Source of the DNA: Flavobacteriales bacterium UBA2669
GTDB lineage: Bacteria > Bacteroidota > Bacteroidia > Flavobacteriales_E > Vicingaceae
Reading direction: 5' to 3'
NCBI GenBank assembly: GCA_002359215.1
Contig: DEMN01000005.1
Location: 62,001 to 126,000 of the forward strand
DNA: 64,000 nucleotides
Shown here: in pieces, positions 8,017 through 17,035 of the stretch
Position numbering within the stretch: the first letter of the stretch is position 1
Layout: each line of letters begins with the position of its first letter
Translations under genes and position numbers: made by a program
Notes under the pieces: generated by a model
The model's database searches: none
Told to the model about the DNA's origin: nothing
What the model saw: the letters and a program-made list of their open reading frames with translations, nothing else

Positions 8017-9684
8017 CTAATCTTGCTTTGTATTATTCCCTGCGAAAATAGCATCATATTTTTGTTTGTCAGAAAGCACTTCAATAGCTTTCTCCATTAC
8101 TGGGTCTGTTTTTAAAGATGCTTCCATTTTTCCTTTTTGATAATAATATCTAGTAGCAATTTCTGTTTCCAAAATATATTTTATCTCTTCTTTAAAGGTA
8201 TATAAATCTTCTTCTTTATTATGCTTTAATTTGTTTAATAAAGCATTGTACTCATTTTCTAAGCTTTTAAAATATTTATCTGCTTTAGCAGCTTTTTCTA
8301 GTTTTTCTAGCAACGCCTCACTATCTGTAGTATAGTCGTAATCTTTACCTTCAAGAAACTTCACAAATTTTTCATACTCTTCATCAGAAATAGTAAATGC
8401 ATCCACTTCAGGTATTGCATTATTTTTTAATTTGAAATCTGTTGCATAATCAAATAAATGATTTTTTAAATACAAGCTGGTAGCAATATCGCTAATTTCC
8501 TTTTTTTCTACTTTAATATCGGGTTCAATTCCCATTCCATCAAATACAGGTCTATACGTTTTTAAAGTTTTAAACTCTCTTATTAAAGAATCCGGAATTG
8601 CATTTACTTTTCCATCCTCATCTTTATGCGAATAATCTAATTTTTGAATACATCTTCCACTTGGTGTATAATATTTAGCAACGGTAACTTTTAATTTTGA
8701 GTTGTAACTCAATGGTCTTACTTGTTGCACCAATCCTTTTCCAAACGAACGATTTCCAATAATAACAGCTCTATCATGATCTTGCAATGCTCCCGATACA
8801 ATCTCTGAGGCAGATGCAGACATTTCATCTATCAAAACTACAATAGGAATTTCTGTGTCAATAGGCATTGCTGTAGCTTTATACACTTTATCCCAATCGC
8901 TAATTTTACCTTTGGTGCTAACTACTTCAGAACCTTTAGGAACAAAATAATTTACAATATCTATGGCTTCTTTCATTAATCCACCACCATTTCCTCTCAA
9001 ATCTAAAATTAAAGATTTTGCATTTTGCTCCTTTAATTTTGTAAAAGCTGCTTTTACTTCTGCACCGGCAGATTCAGTAAATCCATTTAGCTTAATATAG
9101 CCTATATCATTTGAGTACATTTTATAATAAGGCACATCGTCAATTTTCACTTCTTCTCTAACCACTTTTTTCTCAATTGGTTCTTCTGTCCCTGGTCTTT
9201 CAACTGTAATATTTAAAGTAGTTCCAGGTTGGCCTAAAAGTAAATCTCTAATTTCTGAAGTTGATTTGTCTGTAACATCTTTTCCGTCAATCTTTAACAG
9301 TCTATCTCCTGCCCACAAACCCGCTTTATAAGCTCCAAATCCTTCATAAGGTTCAGAAATAACTACATGCTCACCATGTTGCTGAATCAAGGCTCCAATT
9401 CCTCCATACTGCCCCGTAGTCATTAACTTATAATCTTCAATATTAGATTCAGGAATATAATTAGTGTAAGGATCTAAAGATTCTAACATGGCGTCAATTC
9501 CAGTTTTCATCAACTCTCCCGGGTCGGTATCATCAACATAGTAAATATTTAATTCACGAAAAAGTGTTGCGAAAATGTCGAGGTTTTTAGAAACTTCAAA
9601 ATAGCTATCTACAAAACCAACCGAAAAAACACTTGCTAATGTTATGCTTACTATTAAAATGTATTTTTTTAATTTTTGTGTCAT
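8017..9684 (-). CDS. S41 family C-terminal processing peptidase (CtpA-like)
   Basis: Periplasmic serine protease of 555 aa with an N-terminal signal or anchor (residues 8-25). A PDZ domain covers about residues 85-165 (GGIGALIQQ, AGLWAGDRLLKIDG). The S41 catalytic core has LDLRGNGGG at 228-236, the catalytic Ser291 in SASASEI and Lys316 in FGKGLVQ; the 25-residue spacing matches known CtpA/Prc dyads. A helical C-terminal extension of about 170 residues follows. Family members cleave C-termini of exported proteins. It lies 26 nt downstream of yidD and may be in the rnpA-yidD transcript. Confidence 0.93.
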   Translation of the reverse strand: MTQKLKKYILIVSITLASVFSVGFVDSYFEVSKNLDIFATLFRELNIYYVDDTDPGELMKTGIDAMLESLDPYTNYIPESNIEDYKLMTTGQYGGIGALIQQHGEHVVISEPYEGFGAYKAGLWAGDRLLKIDGKDVTDKSTSEIRDLLLGQPGTTLNITVERPGTEEPIEKKVVREEVKIDDVPYYKMYSNDIGYIKLNGFTESAGAEVKAAFTKLKEQNAKSLILDLRGNGGGLMKEAIDIVNYFVPKGSEVVSTKGKISDWDKVYKATAMPIDTEIPIVVLIDEMSASASEIVSGALQDHDRAVIIGNRSFGKGLVQQVRPLSYNSKLKVTVAKYYTPSGRCIQKLDYSHKDEDGKVNAIPDSLIREFKTLKTYRPVFDGMGIEPDIKVEKKEISDIATSLYLKNHLFDYATDFKLKNNAIPEVDAFTISDEEYEKFVKFLEGKDYDYTTDSEALLEKLEKAAKADKYFKSLENEYNALLNKLKHNKEEDLYTFKEEIKYILETEIATRYYYQKGKMEASLKTDPVMEKAIEVLSDKQKYDAIFAGNNTKQD

Positions 9685-9710
9685 ATTTAATTCTTTAATC
9701 TTTATTTATC

Positions 9711-9932
9711 TTAAGGTACAGGATCGTGTCCATGTCCTCCCCAAGGGTGGCAAGATGAAATTCTTTTTATTGCCAACCAAGTTCCTTTAAGAGGCCCATA
9801 CTTTTCAATTGCCTCGAGACTATATTGCGAACAAGTGGGTGAGTATCTACAGTTTGCTCCTAAAAATGGAGAAATACTTAGTTGGTAAACTCTTATTAGC
9901 AAAACAACTATTTTACTTATTATCCACTTCAC
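9711..9932 (-). CDS. yidD: Membrane protein insertion efficiency factor YidD
   Basis: 73-aa YidD/UPF0161 protein, thought to assist YidC-dependent membrane insertion. The family signature is clear: ISPFLGANCRYSPTCSQYSLEAIEKYG, then RISSCHPWGGHGHDPVP with the conserved Cys residues. An amphipathic N-terminal helix is present. Its ATG overlaps the rnpA stop (ATGA arrangement), the usual rnpA-yidD order, so translation is probably coupled. Confidence 0.96.
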   Translation of the reverse strand: MKWIISKIVVLLIRVYQLSISPFLGANCRYSPTCSQYSLEAIEKYGPLKGTWLAIKRISSCHPWGGHGHDPVP

Positions 9933-10318
9933 AAGGCATCTCTTAAACGTGATAAAATTACTTTTATTTTTTCTTCTATCTCTTTGTATGACAAAATTTG
10001 TTCCGCACCATAAATCACCATCATATTAATTTCTTTGTAATTTTCAAGCAACTTGGTTTTTAAATCGTTATTATTTATTCGGTAAGCTTCTCTAACTCTT
10101 CTTTTAATTAAATTACGATTTACAGCTAACTTAATTTTTTTCTTAGGAACACTAACACCAAAGTTAATAGGAATATTATTTTTTTCGGTCTTCACCTTAT
10201 AAATTAGCCTTATAGGAAACTGATTAATAGATTTTCCTTGTTTAAAAAGCAATTCAATTTCTTTTTGACTTTTCAGTTTTTCTTTTTTGGAAAATTTATA
10301 TGATATTGGCTTGGTCAA
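9929..10318 (-). CDS. rnpA: Ribonuclease P protein component
   Basis: Protein subunit of RNase P, which matures tRNA 5' ends. The body shows FSKKEKLKSQKEIELLFKQGKS and the RNR signature VNRNLIKRRVREAYR. Start chosen at TTG 10318 (129 aa): a further in-frame TTG at 10339 lies inside the likely -7 promoter box 10337-10344 and would not be transcribed. No ATG is available upstream of the conserved part. rpmH, often adjacent to rnpA, is absent here. It overlaps yidD by 4 nt. Confidence 0.92.
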   Translation of the reverse strand: MTKPISYKFSKKEKLKSQKEIELLFKQGKSINQFPIRLIYKVKTEKNNIPINFGVSVPKKKIKLAVNRNLIKRRVREAYRINNNDLKTKLLENYKEINMMVIYGAEQILSYKEIEEKIKVILSRLRDAL

Positions 10319-10336
10319 TGTTAAAGATGTTTTGAG

Positions 10337-10344
10337 CAAAAATA
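10337..10344 (-). promoter_or_regulatory. Promoter -7 box for rnpA-yidD
   Basis: TATTTTTG on the minus strand matches the Bacteroidota -7 consensus TAnnTTTG. The predicted transcript start is about 7 nt further on (near 10330), which puts the TTG at 10318 as the first usable start. Confidence 0.55.
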
Positions 10345-10361
10345 CGAAGAGAAAAACAATT

Positions 10362-11156
10362 CTATTCTTTTATTCTTTGCTGATGAGCGTAACATGTTGC
10401 TTTATTTTCTCTACAAAAACCAAGTAGTGTTATACCTAATTCTTTAGCAAAATCTACTGCTAAACTTGATGGAGCCGAAACTGCTCCTAGTAGCGGAATT
10501 TTAGCTGCATAAGCTTTCGCAACAATTTCATAAGAAATCCTTCCACTTACCACCATACATTTTGCTTGTTTTAGTTGATTAGTAGCTACAAGGTTTCCAA
10601 TAACTTTATCTACTGCATTGTGTCTACCAACATCTTCTTTTAACGAAAGTAAAGTACTATCTTTAGCAAATGCTGCTGCTGCATGAGAGCCTCCCGATTG
10701 ATGAAATGTAGGTTGACCTTTTTTCATAGTGTCAAACATGGTGTAAAGGTCTTTTATAGCAATAATTTGCTCTTGTTTTTCAATTTTTTCGCCCCCTGAA
10801 AGCTCCTGTAACTCTTGTTGTCCGCATATTCCACAGGAACTTACAGATAATAAATTCCTACTGTTTTTATAACCATTACCCAATTGATTTTCATCTATCT
10901 CTACAAAGGCTTTAGAAACAGCATTTTTTTCATCTTTTTCAAGAATGACTGGAAGCACTTGTTTTCCTCTGTAAATATCTTCAGCATATAACAACCCTCT
11001 AACCAAGTCCTCATCATCTCCAGGAGTTCGCATAGTAATAGAAAAAGTTTTCTTATTGATATAAATCTGTAAGCCTTCCTCAATTGTCAAATTATCTTCA
11101 ACCATTATGGCTTCACTTTTACAAAATTTTTTTCCTTGGTATTGTTGTATTTTCAT
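10362..11156 (-). CDS. fdhD: Formate dehydrogenase accessory sulfurtransferase FdhD
   Basis: Delivers sulfur from a cysteine desulfurase to the molybdenum cofactor of formate dehydrogenase. The 264-aa product has the CGICG motif with the two sulfur-transfer cysteines at residues 108 and 111, the SGGSHAAA block, the EDVGRHNAVDKVIG motif and SGRISYEIVAKAYAAKIPLLGAVSAPSSLA, all diagnostic. No formate dehydrogenase or molybdopterin gene occurs in this window, so its client enzyme lies elsewhere. Upstream on the minus strand TATTTTTA (about 11181) resembles a weaker -7 box. Confidence 0.95.
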   Translation of the reverse strand: MKIQQYQGKKFCKSEAIMVEDNLTIEEGLQIYINKKTFSITMRTPGDDEDLVRGLLYAEDIYRGKQVLPVILEKDEKNAVSKAFVEIDENQLGNGYKNSRNLLSVSSCGICGQQELQELSGGEKIEKQEQIIAIKDLYTMFDTMKKGQPTFHQSGGSHAAAAFAKDSTLLSLKEDVGRHNAVDKVIGNLVATNQLKQAKCMVVSGRISYEIVAKAYAAKIPLLGAVSAPSSLAVDFAKELGITLLGFCRENKATCYAHQQRIKE

Positions 11157-11191
11157 TTGACTTTAATCAGTAAAGTTGTAAAAATAGGGAT

Positions 11192-11229
11192 AAAAAATAA
11201 TCCTGACCAGTAAAAAACCAATCAGGATT
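11192..11229 (-). terminator. Terminator after infB
   Basis: Arms 11218-11229 and 11199-11210 form a 12-bp stem (core AATCCTGA/TCAGGATT plus wobble pairs) with a 7-nt loop. On the minus strand the stem is followed by TATTTTTTA. It lies 23 nt after the infB stop and ends the nusA-infB transcript. Confidence 0.85.
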
Positions 11230-11251
11230 ATAGCTAATAATTTATTAAAAA

Positions 11252-13912
11252 TTAAATCTTTTGTTTCACTTCAACTTGTTCGTAAGCTTCAACAATGTCC
11301 CCTTCTTTTATATCATTAAACTTATCAATGTTCAATCCACATTCATACCCTTTGGCAACTTCTTTAACATCATCTTTAAATCGTTTAAGCGATCCTAATT
11401 TTCCTGTATAAACTACAATTCCGTCTCTAATAACTCTAATATCGCTTGTTCTATAAATTTTTCCTTCTTGAACCATACACCCTGCAATTGTTCCCACTTT
11501 AGAAATTTTAAATATTTCTCTAATTTCAACTGTTCCGGTAATTTTCTCCTCAAATTTAGGAGCTAACATACCTTCCATTGCATCTTTAATTTCTTCAATA
11601 GCATCGTAAATAATCGAATACAACCTAACATCTATTTGTTCTTGTTCAGCAAGTTTTCTAGCATTTACAGACGGTCTTACTTGGAAACCAATGATAATAG
11701 CATCAGAAGCTGCTGCCAACATTACATCCGATTCAGAAATTTGTCCTACAGATTTATGTATGATATTTACTTCAATTTGGTCAGTAGATAATTTTTGTAA
11801 AGAATCAGATAGTGCTTCAATAGAGCCATCCACATCACCTTTAATAATAACATTAAGCTCTTTAAAGTCTCCAATGGCTAATCTTCTTCCTATCTCATCT
11901 AAAGTAATATGTTTATTGGTTCTAGCTCCTTGCTCTCTTACTAACTGAAGTCTTCTTTCAGCAATATTTCTAGCTTCTCTCTCATCTTCCATTACATAAA
12001 ACTTATCACCCGCACTTGGCGCTCCGTTTAATCCTAATAAAGATACAGGAGTTGATGGTCCTGCTTCTGTAATTTTTGTACCACGCTCATTAAACATGGC
12101 TTTAACTTTTCCACTATAACATCCAGCTAATAACACATCTCCAACTTTCATTGTCCCAGATTGAACTAGCAAAGTAGAAACATAACCTTTCCCTTTATCC
12201 AATTCTGATTCTATAACTGTTCCTCTACCTTTTTTATTCGGATTTGCTTTTAATTCTAACATTTCTGCTTCTAGCAATACTTTTTCCAATAATTCTTCTA
12301 CATTGGTACCAAATTTTGCTGATATCTCTTGTGTTTGATATTTTCCTCCCCATTCTTCTACTAAAATATTCATAGCAGAAAGTTCTTCCCTTAATCTATC
12401 AACATTTGCTCCTTCTTTATCAATTTTATTGAAAGCAAAAACTATAGGTACTCCAGCAGCCTGAGCATGATTAATTGCCTCTTTTGTTTGTGGCATTATA
12501 TTATCATCTGCTGCGATTACAATAATAGCAATATCTGTTACCTGGGCTCCACGAGCACGCATAGCAGTAAAGGCTTCATGACCAGGAGTATCTAAAAATG
12601 CCATTCTTTTACCGTTGTCTAATGTTACCGAATAAGCTCCAATATGCTGAGTAATCCCTCCTGCTTCACCAGCAATTACATTTGCTTTTCTAACATAATC
12701 CAATAAAGATGTTTTACCATGATCTACGTGACCCATCACTGTAACTATTGGTGCTCTATCTAATAAATCTTTAGGGTCATCTTCCTCTTCTTGTTCAAAA
12801 TCTAAATTTTCTGAAGCAGAAATAAATTGAACAGAATAACCAAACTCTTCTGCAATAATAGAAATGGTTTCTGCATCTAAACGTTGATTTATTGAAACAA
12901 ACAAACCTAAGCTCATACAAGCTCCAATTACTTCATTAACATTTACATCCATTAATTTTGACAGCTCATTTGCTGTAACAAACTCAGTAATTTTTATTAT
13001 TGATTTTTCTTTTTCTTCTCTTTCTACATTCTTCTGAGCCTCTTCACTTGCTGCCAATCTTTTGTCTTTTCTATGTTTTACAGATTTACTTTTTCCTCCA
13101 CCTGTTAAACGAGCAAGTGTTTCTTTTACCTGATCTTGAATTTGTTTTTCTGTTAATTCCTGTTTTTTCTCTACCCTCTCCCCTTTTTGTTGTCCTTTTT
13201 TAGCAAACTTTCTTGGAGCATCTGATAAATCAACTTTTTTACTAAGTCTTTTCCTTTTAGATTTATTTCCTGACTTATCATCGTCAACAACATTTTTTTC
13301 TTTATTAGATGATGCTACTGGTTTTCTTTTTTCAAACTTCTTCTCAACGGGAAGATCTATGGTTCTTAGAACTTTAATTTCATTTAATTTTTCATAAACC
13401 GTTTCAATACTTTGAGGGCCTTCTTTTTTAGGCTCTTCCTCCTTCTTCTCCTCTTTTGGGGTTTCTTTTTTAGGCTCCTCTTTCTTCTCCTCCTGCTTTT
13501 CAGCAGTTTTTGCTTTTTTATCAGGTCTAGTTTTAGAATTAATACTATCTAAATCTATTTTAGATATAATTTTAGGTCCTTTTGTCTCTTCTTCCTGAAC
13601 AGGTTCTTCTTTAACAACAGGTTCTTCTGGTTTCTCTTCAACTTTTTCTTCTTCTATCTTTTTTTCTATTGGTTTTATAGAAATTGTTTCTTTTTCAGAG
13701 CCTATTGTTATCTTTTTGGATTCTTCTTTCGTATTCTTATCTTGCTGAAACTCATTAAGTAAAACAGCATAAACACCTTCATCTAATTTTGTATTAGGAT
13801 TGCTTTCAATCTTAATATTTTTAGATTCTAGAAACTCAACAATAGTGTGAATACCAATGTTAAATTCTTTTGCTACTTTACTTAATCGTTTTACTTGTGA
13901 TCCGTTAGACAT
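11252..13912 (-). CDS. infB: Translation initiation factor IF-2
   Basis: GTPase that places initiator tRNA on the small ribosomal subunit. 886 aa: an IF2_N-like segment at residues 5-55, a long Lys/Glu-rich linker (60-300) of low complexity, a second IF2_N domain around 305-355, then the G domain. The G1 motif GHVDHGKT is at 394-401, followed by DTPGHEAF and NKIDKEG, with domains II, III and IV-C2 completing the protein. The low-complexity linker is normal in Bacteroidota IF-2. It follows nusA by 95 nt in the conserved rimP-nusA-infB order. Confidence 0.98.
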   Translation of the reverse strand: MSNGSQVKRLSKVAKEFNIGIHTIVEFLESKNIKIESNPNTKLDEGVYAVLLNEFQQDKNTKEESKKITIGSEKETISIKPIEKKIEEEKVEEKPEEPVVKEEPVQEEETKGPKIISKIDLDSINSKTRPDKKAKTAEKQEEKKEEPKKETPKEEKKEEEPKKEGPQSIETVYEKLNEIKVLRTIDLPVEKKFEKRKPVASSNKEKNVVDDDKSGNKSKRKRLSKKVDLSDAPRKFAKKGQQKGERVEKKQELTEKQIQDQVKETLARLTGGGKSKSVKHRKDKRLAASEEAQKNVEREEKEKSIIKITEFVTANELSKLMDVNVNEVIGACMSLGLFVSINQRLDAETISIIAEEFGYSVQFISASENLDFEQEEEDDPKDLLDRAPIVTVMGHVDHGKTSLLDYVRKANVIAGEAGGITQHIGAYSVTLDNGKRMAFLDTPGHEAFTAMRARGAQVTDIAIIVIAADDNIMPQTKEAINHAQAAGVPIVFAFNKIDKEGANVDRLREELSAMNILVEEWGGKYQTQEISAKFGTNVEELLEKVLLEAEMLELKANPNKKGRGTVIESELDKGKGYVSTLLVQSGTMKVGDVLLAGCYSGKVKAMFNERGTKITEAGPSTPVSLLGLNGAPSAGDKFYVMEDEREARNIAERRLQLVREQGARTNKHITLDEIGRRLAIGDFKELNVIIKGDVDGSIEALSDSLQKLSTDQIEVNIIHKSVGQISESDVMLAAASDAIIIGFQVRPSVNARKLAEQEQIDVRLYSIIYDAIEEIKDAMEGMLAPKFEEKITGTVEIREIFKISKVGTIAGCMVQEGKIYRTSDIRVIRDGIVVYTGKLGSLKRFKDDVKEVAKGYECGLNIDKFNDIKEGDIVEAYEQVEVKQKI

Positions 13913-14007
13913 ACTTTTATCCTTTTTTTACAATATTATTGATTATATTTTAATCGATAATTTTAATGTGCTACTAATATATGAAATACTGGGGAATTTA
14001 AAAAAAT

Positions 14008-15246
14008 TTAATCTTCAAACTCTTCTTTCAATATACTCATAACGTCTTCCACAGTTTCTATTTCTAAATCTGTTCTCTTAACTAATTCCTCAACCGATAA
14101 ATCCAATACACTTCTTGCAGTATCGCATCCGATAGATTTAAGTTCTTCCAATACCCATCCTTCTATTTCATCAGCAAATTCATCTAATGCGACATCATCA
14201 GAATCATCATCAATATCTCTATAAACGTCTATTTCAAAACCTACTAATTTTCCAGCCAACTTAATATTATGCCCTCCTTTACCAATGGCTAACGATATTT
14301 GATCTGGTTTTAAAAACACTTCTGCTTTTTTAGTTTCTCTGTCTAATTTAATAGAAGTTGTTTTTGCTGGACTTAATGCTCTTTGAATATATAGTTCAAT
14401 ATTGTTGGTATAATTAATTACATCAATATTTTCATTTCTTAACTCTCTAACAATTCCATGAATTCTAGCTCCTTTCATCCCTACACAAGCTCCTACAGGA
14501 TCAATTCTATCATCATAAGACTCTACTGCTACCTTTGCCCTTTCTCCTGGTTCTCTAACTATATTTTTGATGGTAATTAATCCGTCAAAAATTTCAGGAA
14601 CTTCTAATTCAAACAATCTTTCTAAAAACAATGGAGATGTTCTTGAAAGTATAATTGCAGGTTTATTATTTTTCATATCAACACGAACCACAACTGCCCT
14701 TACACTATCTCCTTTTTTAAACCTATCACTTGGAATTTGTTCCGATTTTGGCAAAATCAATTCATTATCTTGATCATCAAGAATTAAAATTTCTCTTTTC
14801 CAAATTTGGTAAACCTCTCCAGTTATAAGCTCTCCAACTCTATCTTTATATTGTTTGTAAATATTATCTTTTTCTAATTCCATTAATTTCGACATCAAGT
14901 TCTGACGAAGCGACAACACCAACCTTCTTCCAAAGTCTTCAATTTTCACTTCCTCAGAAACTTCTTCACCAATTTCAAAATCAGGCTCAATTTTAATCGC
15001 ATCAGAATAAGCAATTTCTCTATTTTCATCTTCTACTTCACCATCGTGAACAATTTCTCTGTTTCTCCAAATTTCTAAATCTCCTTTATCAACATTCACA
15101 ATAAAGTCAAAGTTATCGTCATCACCATATTTCTTTTTAATAGTGCTTCTAAAAACATTTTCTAGTATATTCATTAGAGTTACTCTATCAATATCTTTAA
15201 ACTCTTTAAACTCTTCAAATGAATCAATTAGGTTTACGCTTTCCAT
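14008..15246 (-). CDS. nusA: Transcription termination/antitermination protein NusA
   Basis: RNA polymerase-binding factor for pausing, termination and antitermination. The 412-aa product has the NusA N-terminal domain (to about residue 125), an S1 domain (GELITGEVYQIWKREILIL, near 140-200), and KH domains (VGACVGMKGARIHGIVREL and LAIGKGGHNIKLAG). An acidic C-terminal tail (SIGCDTARSVLDLSVEELVKRT) resembles one short helix-hairpin-helix repeat. It lacks the long C-terminal repeats of E. coli NusA, as expected outside Proteobacteria. It starts 12 nt after the rimP stop. Confidence 0.97.
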   Translation of the reverse strand: MESVNLIDSFEEFKEFKDIDRVTLMNILENVFRSTIKKKYGDDDNFDFIVNVDKGDLEIWRNREIVHDGEVEDENREIAYSDAIKIEPDFEIGEEVSEEVKIEDFGRRLVLSLRQNLMSKLMELEKDNIYKQYKDRVGELITGEVYQIWKREILILDDQDNELILPKSEQIPSDRFKKGDSVRAVVVRVDMKNNKPAIILSRTSPLFLERLFELEVPEIFDGLITIKNIVREPGERAKVAVESYDDRIDPVGACVGMKGARIHGIVRELRNENIDVINYTNNIELYIQRALSPAKTTSIKLDRETKKAEVFLKPDQISLAIGKGGHNIKLAGKLVGFEIDVYRDIDDDSDDVALDEFADEIEGWVLEELKSIGCDTARSVLDLSVEELVKRTDLEIETVEDVMSILKEEFED

Positions 15247-15258
15247 GGTTGGTTATTT

Positions 15259-15720
15259 TTATTTAAATGAAATTATTATTTTAGTTTCTTTTATATTATT
15301 AAAATTTATTTGCTCGTTTTGTATTGAAATTTTCTTTTTCTTCCCTACTTTTTCTTTTACTTCTTTTTCAATAGTAATGTACCCATCTGTTACTTCAATC
15401 AGTTTTCCTTTTAGCTGCTCATCATCATTAGTAGTAATTTTCAGTTCTCTTCCAATATTTTTATCGTATTGTTGTTTCACTCTAAGAGGCTTATCTAACC
15501 CCGGTGAGGAGACTTGTAATTCAAAATCTTCTGTTTCTCTATCTAATTTGTGTTCTATTGCTCTGCTAATATCTACACAATCACTAATTTTAACTCCCTC
15601 TAAACTATCTACTTCTAATAAAATATTATTTCCGGGTCTAATATCCAACATTACTATAAAGGCATTTTTTTCTTCAAGTGTTGGCGTAACCAAGGATAAT
15701 ATTTGTTCTTCTGTTATCAT
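15259..15720 (-). CDS. rimP: Ribosome maturation factor RimP
   Basis: Assists 30S subunit maturation. The 153-aa product shows the N-terminal RimP domain (LEVDSLEGVKISDCVDISRAIEHKLD, with the EVSSPGL-like block LQVSSPGLDKPLRV) and a small C-terminal SH3-like barrel. It is the first gene of rimP-nusA-infB, a conserved order. A good -7 box lies 63 nt upstream (15783-15790), so the leader would contain the hairpin 15734-15759 that also follows rplI. Confidence 0.95.
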   Translation of the reverse strand: MITEEQILSLVTPTLEEKNAFIVMLDIRPGNNILLEVDSLEGVKISDCVDISRAIEHKLDRETEDFELQVSSPGLDKPLRVKQQYDKNIGRELKITTNDDEQLKGKLIEVTDGYITIEKEVKEKVGKKKKISIQNEQINFNNIKETKIIISFK

Positions 15721-15733
15721 TCTTAGATAAATA

Positions 15734-15759
15734 AAAGAGGGGACGCCTGTCCCCTCTTT
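15734..15759 (-). terminator. Strong hairpin between rplI and rimP
   Basis: An 11-bp perfect stem (AAAGAGGGGAC with its complement) and a 4-nt loop; on the minus strand it is followed by TATTTATC, a poor U-tract. It ends the rpsF-rpsR-rplI transcript. Because the predicted rimP promoter box (15783-15790) lies upstream of it, the hairpin may also sit in the rimP leader, so attenuation is possible but unproven. Confidence 0.7.
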
Positions 15760-15782
15760 ATCGATTCTTATTTATTTCGCTG

Positions 15783-15790
15783 CAAATATA
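15783..15790 (-). promoter_or_regulatory. Promoter -7 box for rimP-nusA-infB
   Basis: TATATTTG followed by CAGC on the minus strand, identical to the boxes in front of all three tRNA genes in this window. It sits in the rplI-rimP gap, between the rplI stop and the hairpin. Confidence 0.55.
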
Positions 15791-15801
15791 GTAATTAATT
15801 T

Positions 15802-16248
15802 TTATTCTTCAACTACTTCAAATTTAATTATTGCATCTACTTCTTTATGCAATTTAACTTCCGCTTCGTAAGCTCCTAAGTTTTTAATTGCATCACCTTT
15901 CAATTTAATTAATTTTTTATCTAATACAATGCCTGCTTTTTCTGCTGCTTCAGCAATTTGTATCGTATTGATAGAACCAAAAATCTTTCCGTTTTCTCCA
16001 GCTTTAGCACCAATTTTCAAAACAGTTTTTGATAATTTGTCTGCTGCTTTCTCTGCTTCTTCCTTAATTTTTTGGTTTTTAACTGCTTGTTGTTTTAAAT
16101 TTTCTGCTAAAACTTTTAAAGCAGATGGAGTAGCTATTTTAGCCATTCCTTGAGGGATAAGGAAGTTTCTGCCATAACCGTTTTTCACAGTAACAACATC
16201 ATTCTTAAATCCTAAGTTTTCTATATTTTCGTTTAATATAATTTTCAT
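15802..16248 (-). CDS. rplI: 50S ribosomal protein L9
   Basis: Large-subunit protein with two globular ends joined by a long helix. 148 aa: the N-terminal domain has GYGRNFLIPQGMAKIAT (L9 signature), the connecting helix is Lys/Ala-rich (residues 50-80), and the C-terminal domain includes KIFGSINTIQIAEA. Length is normal. It is last in rpsF-rpsR-rplI, 37 nt after rpsR. Confidence 0.98.
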   Translation of the reverse strand: MKIILNENIENLGFKNDVVTVKNGYGRNFLIPQGMAKIATPSALKVLAENLKQQAVKNQKIKEEAEKAADKLSKTVLKIGAKAGENGKIFGSINTIQIAEAAEKAGIVLDKKLIKLKGDAIKNLGAYEAEVKLHKEVDAIIKFEVVEE

Positions 16249-16285
16249 TTTTCTAAAGTGTTTGTAGGTTTAAACTTAGTTTGAA

Positions 16286-16555
16286 TTATTTAAGCATATC
16301 AGCTACATAAGGCATTAACGCTAAATGTCTCGCTCTTTTTACTGCTTGAGAAACTTTTCTTTGGTATTTTAAAGAAGTTCCAGTAATTCTTCTAGGAAGC
16401 AATTTTCCCTGCTCATTTACAAATTGCAATAAAAACTTTTCGTCTTTATAGTCAATGTATTTGATTTTATGTTTTTTAAATCTACAATATTTTTCTTTGG
16501 TTAACTCAATATTTGGAGGAGTTAAATATCTAATTTCTGATGAATTTTCTGACAT
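16286..16555 (-). CDS. rpsR: 30S ribosomal protein S18
   Basis: Small-subunit platform protein that binds S6. 89 aa with the S18 signature: CRFKKHKIKYIDYKDEKFLLQFV, then RRITGTSLKYQRKVSQAVKRARHLALMPY. It lies between rpsF (23-nt gap) and rplI, the conserved bacterial order. Confidence 0.98.
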   Translation of the reverse strand: MSENSSEIRYLTPPNIELTKEKYCRFKKHKIKYIDYKDEKFLLQFVNEQGKLLPRRITGTSLKYQRKVSQAVKRARHLALMPYVADMLK

Positions 16556-16578
16556 GATTCTTAGTTTTTTAAAGTTAA

Positions 16579-16935
16579 TTATTCAGCTGTTGTTGGTTCA
16601 GCTTTTTTACTTCTGTTTTTTCTTGATTCTACGAAAGCAATAGCGTGCTTATCTAAAGCTACTGTTAGAAAACGCATTACTTTTTCATCTCTCTTCAAAG
16701 CTACTTCAATATTTGCAATAGCCTCTCCTTCTATTTCGTACTCAAACAAATGGTAAAAACCTGTTGATTTTTTTTGAATTGGATAAGCTAATTTTCTTAA
16801 TCCCCAATCTTCTTCGTGCATCAACTTAGCACCTGAATCTTTTAAAAACTTTTTAAAGTTTACTACTGTTTCCTTTACCTGATCTACAGATAAAACGGGA
16901 GTTAAAATGAAAACAGTTTCATAACGTTTAGTCAT
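16579..16935 (-). CDS. rpsF: 30S ribosomal protein S6
   Basis: Small-subunit protein pairing with S18. 118 aa with the S6 fold pattern (RYETVFILTPVLS; WGLRKLAYPIQKKSTGFYHLFEYE; IEVALKRDEKVMRFLTVAL). First gene of rpsF-rpsR-rplI. A TACTTTTG box lies 56 nt upstream, giving a leader of about 50 nt. Confidence 0.98.
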   Translation of the reverse strand: MTKRYETVFILTPVLSVDQVKETVVNFKKFLKDSGAKLMHEEDWGLRKLAYPIQKKSTGFYHLFEYEIEGEAIANIEVALKRDEKVMRFLTVALDKHAIAFVESRKNRSKKAEPTTAE

Positions 16936-16990
16936 TTTTTTAATGTTTTTTGTTTATAAATAATTGTTATTCCTCTTAAAAAAAGGACGG

Positions 16991-16998
16991 CAAAAGTA
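16991..16998 (-). promoter_or_regulatory. Promoter -7 box for rpsF-rpsR-rplI
   Basis: TACTTTTG on the minus strand followed by CCG; exact match to TAnnTTTG. Confidence 0.6.
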
Positions 16999-17035
16999 AA
17001 CAAATTTTCTTTATTTTCAAATGCTTAAAGAAAAT

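Noticed and set aside
13360..13720. Low-complexity purine/pyrimidine-rich stretch
   Set aside because: It is the Lys/Glu-rich linker of IF-2, normal for the family.
15143..15730. 195-aa plus-strand ORF opposite rimP and the nusA start
   Set aside because: Ser/Phe/Ile-rich shadow of two well-supported minus-strand genes.
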